From an uncultured delta proteobacterium (GTDB taxonomy: Bacteria; Myxococcota_A; Polyangia; Polyangiales; Polyangiaceae): 45,081 bases of DNA. Below, one piece after another: positions 19,179 to 26,100 of the stretch. The stretch spans positions 1 to 45,081 of the forward strand of contig CAITIQ010000599.1 in the NCBI GenBank assembly GCA_903892415.1. The letters run 5' to 3'. Numbering within the stretch: the first letter of the stretch is position 1; each line of letters begins with the position of its first letter. The position numbers were made by a program, and so were the translations under genes. Under the pieces are notes generated by a model. It worked only from the letters and a program-made list of their open reading frames with translations. It was not told the origin of the DNA and searched no databases.

Positions 19179-20666
19179 ATGGTGAACGTCATCTCGCGCG
19201 CTAGCACGGCAGACGAACTCTGGACGGCGCTCTCGAAGGAGCCCTACGCTCGAGCGACGTTCGTCGAGGACGTGCTGCCAAAGCAGCTCCTCGCATCGCT
19301 GGTCGAGGTCGCTAACGAGGGGGGCCCCGTTGCTGCGGCAGCGCTGTCGGCCCTCGGGCGTGCATCAGCGTTCGACCCGCTGCCGTTTCTTTTGCCTCAT
19401 CGCGCAGCGAACCTCGATCACTCGGTGAAGGCGCCCGTAAAGAAGGCGCTCCTGCAAGCGTTGGCGGTGGCGAGTGAGCGGTGGGACCGCAACGACGCCG
19501 AACAAGCCGAGGCTCTCGCGCTCGCCGTCGCCAGGACGCGCAAGCCAACAGACGACCTCGCCGCCTGGCTCGCAGAGCTAGCCGTTGCGGGGGATGTGCG
19601 GCCGTCGCTCCGCGCAGCGGCTTGGCTCGCGATCGGCGCGACGACTTCGACGCTGGCGAAGCGGGCGCCCAGGGCGTTCGTCGAGCGCGCACGCAGCGAG
19701 GAGCGGATCGAAGCGCTCGCAAGGGTGGCGGCGGGGGCGCTCCTCGGTGACTCCCTCGGCGACGCCTCGACCATCCTCGTACATGCGCTCGAACAGCCAT
19801 TCGAACTCCCAGCGGCTTGGGGCATCCGTTGGCAGGACGGCGTTGAGACATCGCAAGCCATCGCCGTGCGCGTTCTCTCGTTCGCGAAGCTGCCCCGGAC
19901 GCCTAGGCTTCCCGTCGCGCTGCGGAGCTACGACGGCGCGGGGTACCTTCTCAAGGACGCGGCGTACCACGTCGCGTTCGACGACGGTGCGCGGCTAAAC
20001 CCGATCTGCCCCACCTTCGAGGAGCTCGACGAGACGGGGCTTGCGGGCGTGGCGCTCTTTGCGACTCCACGGCTCGCGACCGAGTGGACCGCCAAGTCGG
20101 AGCTCGGCATCCATAAGGAGGAGGATGCGCGTAGCTTTGTCGATCGATCCCCGCCGTTCTATCGACCTGTCGCCCTCGAGGTCGAAGGCGTTACGCGGCA
20201 GTGGCACTTCGTTCGTGTCGGTCGCGAGGTTCTTCACAACGGGCTCGATCCAGCGATCGCAGCAGGTGCATTGGCGGAGCTTGGCGTGCAGCTGTTCCAC
20301 GCAGTCACCTCGTCGCGGCGGCGCATGCTTCTGGCGCTTAGCGGCACGCGCAGCGCGCCCGACGCGGCTGAGCGCGAACTCGCATTGACGCTCGCGAGCT
20401 TCCGAGCGCTCGAGGAGCGAGGGCTCGACGTAACCGCGCTCGTCGACCGCGCAGACTGGGCGTCTCCCGACCTCGACCCGGCTGCGCTCGCTGCCGCGGC
20501 TCTGGAGCACCACAGCCGTTGCGGCGAACCGTTCGATGCCGCTCGCCGGGCGCAGATCGCGCGCGGGATCTCGAAGGCCCGGAAGCGCGCGCTGCTGCTC
20601 GCTATGATCGACGACCCCTCACTTCGCGCCGGTATCGAAGCTGACCTCGCCGAGCTCGAACGGTAG
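19179..20666 (+). CDS. Unknown protein, HEAT-like N-terminal half, inserted at purC end
   Basis: The 495-residue protein has no signal peptide or membrane helix. The first 210 residues are Ala/Leu-rich helical pairs (VEVANEGGPVAAAALSALGRASAFDPL, SLRAAAWLAIGATTSTLAKRAP) that resemble HEAT/ARM repeats. The middle (about 225-370) has more beta character and aromatic residues (GAGYLLKDAAYHVAFDDGARLNPICPTFEELDE, ALEVEGVTRQWHFVRVGREVLHNG). The C-terminal third is helical again. I do not recognise a family. It separates purC from purS and is flanked by duplicated purC ends, so it is probably an acquired gene. GC-rich codon use is like its neighbours, so any transfer was from a similar genome. The start is ATG 19179. 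Confidence 0.85.
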   Translation: MVNVISRASTADELWTALSKEPYARATFVEDVLPKQLLASLVEVANEGGPVAAAALSALGRASAFDPLPFLLPHRAANLDHSVKAPVKKALLQALAVASERWDRNDAEQAEALALAVARTRKPTDDLAAWLAELAVAGDVRPSLRAAAWLAIGATTSTLAKRAPRAFVERARSEERIEALARVAAGALLGDSLGDASTILVHALEQPFELPAAWGIRWQDGVETSQAIAVRVLSFAKLPRTPRLPVALRSYDGAGYLLKDAAYHVAFDDGARLNPICPTFEELDETGLAGVALFATPRLATEWTAKSELGIHKEEDARSFVDRSPPFYRPVALEVEGVTRQWHFVRVGREVLHNGLDPAIAAGALAELGVQLFHAVTSSRRRMLLALSGTRSAPDAAERELALTLASFRALEERGLDVTALVDRADWASPDLDPAALAAAALEHHSRCGEPFDAARRAQIARGISKARKRALLLAMIDDPSLRAGIEADLAELER

Positions 20667-20668
20667 TC

Positions 20669-20719
20669 ACCCCGCCGCTCGCCCGCTTGCGTACCGCCCT
20701 GGCCCCGCTCTCCGCCTAA
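20669..20719 (+). pseudogene. Duplicated purC 3' end (right copy)
   Basis: In the purC frame this reads TPPLARLRTALAPLSA then TAA, identical in protein to the true purC end but with six synonymous codon changes. It begins two bases after the stop of the 495-codon gene and is not joined to any start. It is best explained as the original purC tail, cut off when the 19152-20668 segment and a variant purC tail were inserted. Confidence 0.93.
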
Positions 20720-20760
20720 CCGCTCTTGCCTGCCACCTTCGGGAGTGCGATGGGTCGGGC

Positions 20761-21006
20761 GTGAAAGCCACGGTCAAGGTCAGACTCAAGCGAGAGGTTC
20801 TGGATCCGCAGGGGGACGCCATTCGGCGGGCCCTGGGGACGATGGGATTTGCCGGCGTCGCCGACGTGCGCGTTGGCAAGCTGATCGAGATCGAGCTCGG
20901 GGACGGCATGACGGCCGAGCAGGCCAAAGCGGCACTCGAGAAGATGGCCGAGCAGCTGCTCGCCAACACCGTGATCGAGGACTTCGAGGTCGGCGTTCTG
21001 GAGTGA
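20761..21006 (+). CDS. purS: Phosphoribosylformylglycinamidine synthase subunit PurS
   Basis: The 81-residue protein starts at GTG 20761. MKATVKVRLKREVLDPQGDAIRRALGTMGF, then VRVGKLIEIEL and LLANTVIEDFEVGVLE match PurS throughout, and the length is normal. PurS joins PurL and PurQ in the complex that converts FGAR to FGAM. purQ and purL are not in this window, so they must lie elsewhere, unlike the common purS-purQ order. Its stop overlaps the GTG of the next gene (GTGA). Confidence 0.94.
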   Translation: MKATVKVRLKREVLDPQGDAIRRALGTMGFAGVADVRVGKLIEIELGDGMTAEQAKAALEKMAEQLLANTVIEDFEVGVLE

Positions 21007-21590
21007 TCGACGGCCTTTCGTTCCCGCCGCCGTTCGACGCCTTCTGCCAGCGGGTGTTCGAGCTTCATCGTCGAGATCCCGCAGGCGGCGCCGAGCGTTA
21101 TCACCGCGTGTTGGTCGGCTACTTGTTGCGGCTTTCGGCGGGTGAGCCGGAGCTGCCGTTGGTGCTCGCTGGGCTGTGTCAGCATCTCGAGCGTTGGTCG
21201 CTCGCTCGCGACGCCTACCCGAAGACCACCGCCGGCTATCGCAAGTGGCGGGCCGAACTCCTGCGTTTTCATGCGCGGCGTGCGCATGAGATCGCGCTGG
21301 AGGTTGGCTACCCCGCACCCATCGCCGAACGGGCAGAGGCCATCTTGCTCCACAAGGCGAACAAGCGTGACGCGGAGGGCATGGCGATCGAGGACGCCGT
21401 TTGTCTGACCTTCCTCGCGCTCGAACTCGAGAACTTCGCGAGCACCCGCAGCGATGAGGAGGTGATCGTCATTTTGCAGAAGACCTGGGGCAAGATGAGC
21501 GACGCCGGACGAGCCATGGCGCTAAACGAAGAGGCCGCTCGGGCGTTCCCGGCGGCCTCTTGTCGGCTGTTACGAGCCGCGCTCAGCTGA
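21003..21590 (+). CDS. DUF4202-family protein
   Basis: The start GTG 21003 overlaps the purS stop (TGA 21004-21006), so the two are translationally coupled. The 195-residue protein has the DUF4202 pattern: FDAFCQRVFELHRRDP, LVLAGLCQHLERWSLARDAYPKTTAGYRKWRAELLRFHA, ILLHKANKRDAEGMAIEDAVCLTFLALE and a final IVILQKTWGKMSDAGRAMAL. The H, D and K residues in these blocks recall an HD-domain-like metal fold, but no activity is established. The overlap with purS suggests a role near purine or nucleotide metabolism; that is inference from position. Confidence 0.85.
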   Translation: MIDGLSFPPPFDAFCQRVFELHRRDPAGGAERYHRVLVGYLLRLSAGEPELPLVLAGLCQHLERWSLARDAYPKTTAGYRKWRAELLRFHARRAHEIALEVGYPAPIAERAEAILLHKANKRDAEGMAIEDAVCLTFLALELENFASTRSDEEVIVILQKTWGKMSDAGRAMALNEEAARAFPAASCRLLRAALS

Positions 21591-21623
21591 CGAACAGCTC
21601 AGCTGGCGAAGCTCGGTTGCAGC

Positions 21624-22544
21624 TCAGTTGTCGGCGAGCTTCTTCGACCAGACGATCGCGTCGCGACGCTTGTTGCCCACCACGAGGTGCGAGGCCAACA
21701 CCGCCGACTTGCGGAAGCCGTTGGCCAAGAAGCAGGAGGAGAGCAGCAGGTCATCGGCCGGCGCGAGGCTGAAGGTGCTTACTGCGTTGACCTCGACCAA
21801 CTTGCCGAGGAGCGCGTGAATGGCGCTCTGGGTGAGCAGCCGCTCCGACTCGTCCCGCGGGGCCGCCAGCAGCTCCAACATCGAGCTGGCGAAGGACGGT
21901 TGCACCTCGTACGAGGCGATCAGTTCAAAGCCGTTCTTGCCAGTGGCGGAGAGAAAGTGTCGCTCGGCGTCGCGGCTGAAGAGCTCGAAGCCGGTGAGCG
22001 CGCGCCCAGCTTTGCTGGCAGCTGCTGCGGCCTTGTCAGCGACCTCGCGCTTGATGGTGGTCACCTTCATCGGCGGCAAGGACTTCTCCGGCACGTCCTT
22101 GACCAGCTTCTTCGCCTTGGCGATGGCTTTGTCCGCGAGCTCCAGCGCTACGTTCGGCTCGTCATCGAGATCATCATCGTCATCATCGCCGGGGGCGCGC
22201 TCGGGCTTCATCGGCCCGATGTTGGCGATCACGGCGCCCATGATCCAAGCGTCACTGCGGCGGTAGAAGCCGGGGACGCAACCCTCACGGCGGAAGCCCA
22301 TCCGCCCCCAGGTATGAACCTCGTCACGCTCCACGAGCACGTAGACCTTCTCGAGGTTTTCGCGGGTCGCCGTCGCGATCACGAAGTTGCGCTTGGCGGC
22401 GGTAGCCCCAGCGCGGAAGTCGATCACGCGAGCCGTCTGATGGCGCCGGTTGGCGAGCATGCAGAGGGAGACTGCGTTGTTGTGAAAGGAAAGCTCGTCG
22501 GAGGTTTCCGAACTCGTACTCGTGCGTTGTGCTGTTGCTGCCAT
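21624..22544 (-). CDS. GNAT-like protein (AblB-related N-terminal half)
   Basis: ATG 22544 is chosen because GGTGGG precedes it and the upstream codons look non-coding; this gives 306 residues. SLCMLANRRHQTARVIDFRAGATAAKRNFVIATATRENLEKVYVLVERDEVHTWGRMGFRREGCVPGFYRRSDAWIMGAVI has the strand pattern and the EGxxPGFYxxxDAWxM ending of beta-lysine acetyltransferase (AblB)-like GNAT proteins. The acetyl-CoA loop (R/QxxGxG/A) is not evident. An acidic run (DDDDDDLDDE) and a Lys/Ala-rich helix separate it from a second alpha/beta half (FELFSRDAERHFLSATGKNGF onwards). Catalysis is doubtful. The DHH-like gene lies 82 bases upstream on the same strand. Confidence 0.65.
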   Translation of the reverse strand: MAATAQRTSTSSETSDELSFHNNAVSLCMLANRRHQTARVIDFRAGATAAKRNFVIATATRENLEKVYVLVERDEVHTWGRMGFRREGCVPGFYRRSDAWIMGAVIANIGPMKPERAPGDDDDDDLDDEPNVALELADKAIAKAKKLVKDVPEKSLPPMKVTTIKREVADKAAAAASKAGRALTGFELFSRDAERHFLSATGKNGFELIASYEVQPSFASSMLELLAAPRDESERLLTQSAIHALLGKLVEVNAVSTFSLAPADDLLLSSCFLANGFRKSAVLASHLVVGNKRRDAIVWSKKLADN

Positions 22545-22626
22545 TTTCCCACCCACCGGACGAGAGCCGCCGGTGCCGTTGTTGCCCGCCCAAGGCGCGA
22601 GTGCGCCCCTCGAGAAGGCGCGGGAG

Positions 22627-23547
22627 TTAGTCCCTTTGCTGGCGGTCGTCAACGCGCGGCCAAGCGCTTTGCGCGACCTCCAAAGCACTGAACAGGTCGT
22701 TCATTCGCTTCTTGGGGATCGACACGCGGGTGGGCATGCCGCCGGAGAGCCCGAGCAGCGACAAGAAGTTGAGGCCGCTATCGAAGGCGGCTGCAACCGT
22801 CACACTGTCCCCGTCGAGCACCACTGCAATTGGCCGCTGCTTCTGGCCGAGCAAGAGCAGCATCGTCTTGTCGTAGCTGCCACTGCGCTCGGTGCAATCG
22901 GCGAAGATCACCCGCGCGTCGAGCGCGACCAGCCGTTTGGCCAGCTCTTGCGTACGCTTCTCCACCGCCTCGAGCTCGCGCCCGGCTGCATCGATATCGA
23001 GCCACAACGCGGTGTCTGCCAAGCCGCCGGCCAGATGCCGAACCACCAGACCGGCCAGGCCAGTATCGCGAGGCCGAGCGCGCACGGCTCGCTCGATACG
23101 CCGGCCGATCAACGAGGGCTCGCCCAAACAGGTGTCCACTGCGCGGGCATCGTCATCGGCGCCGGGGTAGGGCTCGAGCCCCAGCCTCAGCCATTTGGCG
23201 GCGCTCATCAGCCCGTCGAAGTCACTGTGACAAACAATGGTTTGCACTGTTCCAGCGCGCTCGACCAGCTCCGGCGTGATCAGCTCCGGGCAGGCGCCGT
23301 GTTCGGCCTTGGTGGTCAGTGTGAAGCGCGGATCCCCGAGAAACCGGGCGTGATGCAACGAATCATGGTGATCCACCCAGGCGGCGAGCCGAGGGCCCAG
23401 CTGCTCGATCAAGGGCAGGGTGCTGGTCTCGAAGGAGCCGCCGCCTGCCTCCGAGGCAAACGCCAAATCGAGCACCGCGACCCTGCCTTTGAGATCGCGC
23501 GCTTTGGGGAGTTTCCGAGGGGTGGCAAAAACGAGTTCGATCGACAT
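22627..23547 (-). CDS. DHH-type phosphoesterase, apparently with permuted motif order
   Basis: The 306-residue protein starts at ATG 23547. RVAVLDLAF (D27) followed by GPRLAAWVDHHDS (D59, H60, H61) looks like DHH motifs II and III. The segment TIVCHSDFDGLMSAAKWL (H107, D109, D111) looks like motif I, which in normal DHH proteins lies before them. All metal-binding residues are present but in the order II-III-I. The C-terminal part, with VTVAAAFDSGLNFLSLLGLSGGMPTRVSIP, could be a DHHA1-like substrate domain. Normal relatives cleave nanoRNA, cyclic dinucleotides or ssDNA. The function here is inferred only to be Mn-dependent phosphoester hydrolysis. It is divergent from 23604. Confidence 0.68.
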   Translation of the reverse strand: MSIELVFATPRKLPKARDLKGRVAVLDLAFASEAGGGSFETSTLPLIEQLGPRLAAWVDHHDSLHHARFLGDPRFTLTTKAEHGACPELITPELVERAGTVQTIVCHSDFDGLMSAAKWLRLGLEPYPGADDDARAVDTCLGEPSLIGRRIERAVRARPRDTGLAGLVVRHLAGGLADTALWLDIDAAGRELEAVEKRTQELAKRLVALDARVIFADCTERSGSYDKTMLLLLGQKQRPIAVVLDGDSVTVAAAFDSGLNFLSLLGLSGGMPTRVSIPKKRMNDLFSALEVAQSAWPRVDDRQQRD

Positions 23548-23603
23548 CTGTTCGCGCAGCTGACCTCGTCATAGCACGGTGCTCTACTGTGCCCGAGACA
23601 ACC

Positions 23604-26060
23604 ATGAACGTTCCGTCCTTTCGCCTGCGCAGGCTATTCCCGGCGCTTTCTTTGCTCGCATCGCTGGTGCCCAGCGAAGCTTTCGCCGAGGTCGCCGCCG
23701 ATGTCCCCTCGGCCGCCGAACGAGTCGTGTTCCGGCCGGCGCCTAAGCCGATCATTCCGCTGCTCCAGAGCAAGGAGTTCGGTTTGCCCGGTGGCCGCTT
23801 CACCGTGGCGCTTACCGAGGACGCGATCTTGGCGCGACGCTGCAAGGGGCTGGGTCCTTGCGATGCGCGCGAGGGCACGCCGATCCATCCACCTCAACGC
23901 GCCCGGCCGTTTTTATCGCGCGCCACCATCGAGGGCTTCGGCAGCGGCGCGAACCAACTGGTGCTGGTGACCTTGCCCGGTGAGCCCGGCAAAGACGAAG
24001 GCTACGTGGTGCTGCTGCAACCACCCAAAGATCCCGAGGGCCCACCCACCGTGCTCTTGCGCAGCTTCACCGGCAAAGAGAACGCGCGCAATCGCTTCAC
24101 CACCGTCAGCCCGAATGAACGCGGCTTGCTCTTCACCACCCGCGCCTCGCTCTGTGGGCGCGAGGTGGTCGTCGAGGAGAAATTGCTCGACACCAAGCGA
24201 GGCACGCTGACTGCGCGTGAAGCCCCAGACTTCCTGGGCGCGGCGCGCCTCTCGGTCAGCGAGCTCGCGGCCAATACGATCGAGAGCCCTGGCCCGCGGC
24301 ATGCGTTGCTCTCCTCCAAGGTCGCTTCCACCGGGGCCATCGGGCTCGCCGTCGACAAGAACCAGAGCACCCTGTGGGCGCCCGAGTCGAATGAACGATC
24401 GTTTGTCTCCTTCGACGTCGCCGAAGGCGTCACAGCCCAGCGCTTCGAGTTCTCGCTGCTGCGCGACAAGGACCACGGCCTGCCCAGCGGCTCGCTGCTG
24501 CTGGCCACCGAGAGCGGCTTTCATTCGCTCAAGCTCCCGGCCAAGGCCGACGGCCTCACGCACGTATCACTCCAGCTTCCAACGGCTGGCACGCGCTGCG
24601 TCGCGCTCGTCTTCGACGGCGTAAAGAAGCCCAATGAGCGCCCAGCCGTGGCCGAGGTGTCGCTCGGAACCAACCTCGACGGCCAGTCGCTCGAGGCTAT
24701 CGCGGCGGGCCTCGGCAGCACAGATTCGGGCGCGCGCGAGGTCATTCTGCGAGCCGCCGGCGAGGCCGCGGTGCCGGCCGTGCTCGCGGCTTTGCCCAAC
24801 TTGAGTGACCAAGGTCGCGTCGTCGCGCGCTCGCTGATGGATGAGCTGCCGTGCGAAACGCGCATCCAATTTTATGGGCCAGCGCTGCGCAGCGCGGACA
24901 AAGTCGAGGAGGACCGCGCGCGGGATCGCATTCGCAATTGTGGTGCGGCCTCTGGCCCGTACCTCGTTGCACAAGCCGTCGCCGCGGGCGCCGTCGAAGG
25001 CCGCATTCGCTACGCCGAAGAGGCCGGTCTGCTTGCGCCGGAGCTCGCGCTCAAAGCCTTCCCTGCGGCGTTGAGCGAGGCCAAGTCCAGTGAAGATCGT
25101 CGCGTCGCTCGCCGCGGCCTCGCCAAAGTGAACGCGCGCTCCAAGGGCGTGCGCCTATTCGACTCGTTCCTCGGTTCGCAGAGCTTTGGCGCGCTCTCGC
25201 TCTCGGCGCGGGTGGACGTGTTGCGCGCCCTCGGTGAATCGGCCAAGCAGACGGCCAATGCTGCAGGGGCCTTCCAGTCGACGGCCAACGAGGCGAAGGA
25301 GTTTCGCGAGCGCTACCTGCTGCTCGGGCCCGCCGCCGAGCTCGCCGCAGACCGCCAAGAGCCCGGCGAGAGCTTCTTGCGCGAGCAGCTCAAGGCGGAG
25401 GACCAAAGGCTACGCGCGCGCGCAGCCGAGCTCGCGGCGGGCATCCCCGCGCTGCGTGACGTGGCTCTTTCGTTGGTCGACGATCCGGCGGTCCGCGTAC
25501 GTGAAGCGGCGATGTTGGCGCTCAGCAAGGCGAACGTCGAGGCGCCGCTCGAGGCCAAGCTCGCCGAGCGCGTGGCGCTCGATCCGTGGGCCTTCGTGAG
25601 GCTGCAAGCGGCGGCCGCGCTGGAGTCGGGCAAGAGCGAACCGGTCAACGTGCGCGTCGGTGCAGCTGTGGATCTCGAGCCGCTCGAGAAGGTGCGCGCA
25701 GCGATGGTGACGGCGCTCGGCGTGCGGCGCGCCAAGAGTCAGCGTTTGGTGGTTTGGTCGCGTGCCACCGATGAGAAGGAGGCGCTGGTCGTGCGCACCA
25801 ACGCGCTCGTCGCGCTCGGAACGATGTGCGATTCGCAGTCGCTCGAGCTGCTCACCGAGCTCGCCCTCGGCGGTGCCACGCTCCAGCTCGAACGGGAGCG
25901 TCGGCTTTCGTTGGCCGCGCTCGAGGGCTTGGCCGCACTTAGCCCCAGCGATATCGCGACGCGCATCGCTCCGCTATTGACGGCAGGCGCTACCCCGGAT
26001 GTCCGCGAGATGGCTCGCCGCGCGGTGAAACCAGCCTCGCCGAGTCCGTGCGTGAGGTGA
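23604..26060 (+). CDS. Exported discoidin-like plus HEAT-repeat protein
   Basis: ATG 23604 opens a signal peptide (NVPSFRLRRLFPALSLLASLVPSEAFA); GTG 23589 is an alternative start. The 818-residue protein has an N-terminal beta region of about 200 residues. A jelly-roll-like segment follows (ALLSSKVASTGAIGLAVDKNQSTLWAPESNERSFVSFDVAEGVTAQRF) that resembles F5/8-type C (discoidin) domains with a DxxxSTxW-like opening. From about residue 350 to the end are HEAT repeats (for example DVALSLVDDPAVRVREAAMLALSKANVEAPLEAKLAERV). It is probably periplasmic or surface-bound, acting as a scaffold for protein or glycan. It is the first gene of a rightward run to 33911; the next gene starts 40 bases later. 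Confidence 0.82.
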   Translation: MNVPSFRLRRLFPALSLLASLVPSEAFAEVAADVPSAAERVVFRPAPKPIIPLLQSKEFGLPGGRFTVALTEDAILARRCKGLGPCDAREGTPIHPPQRARPFLSRATIEGFGSGANQLVLVTLPGEPGKDEGYVVLLQPPKDPEGPPTVLLRSFTGKENARNRFTTVSPNERGLLFTTRASLCGREVVVEEKLLDTKRGTLTAREAPDFLGAARLSVSELAANTIESPGPRHALLSSKVASTGAIGLAVDKNQSTLWAPESNERSFVSFDVAEGVTAQRFEFSLLRDKDHGLPSGSLLLATESGFHSLKLPAKADGLTHVSLQLPTAGTRCVALVFDGVKKPNERPAVAEVSLGTNLDGQSLEAIAAGLGSTDSGAREVILRAAGEAAVPAVLAALPNLSDQGRVVARSLMDELPCETRIQFYGPALRSADKVEEDRARDRIRNCGAASGPYLVAQAVAAGAVEGRIRYAEEAGLLAPELALKAFPAALSEAKSSEDRRVARRGLAKVNARSKGVRLFDSFLGSQSFGALSLSARVDVLRALGESAKQTANAAGAFQSTANEAKEFRERYLLLGPAAELAADRQEPGESFLREQLKAEDQRLRARAAELAAGIPALRDVALSLVDDPAVRVREAAMLALSKANVEAPLEAKLAERVALDPWAFVRLQAAAALESGKSEPVNVRVGAAVDLEPLEKVRAAMVTALGVRRAKSQRLVVWSRATDEKEALVVRTNALVALGTMCDSQSLELLTELALGGATLQLERERRLSLAALEGLAALSPSDIATRIAPLLTAGATPDVREMARRAVKPASPSPCVR

Positions 26061-26100
26061 CTGGTCCTTTCAATCCAAGGGTGCTAAACGCCCAGCCTCC

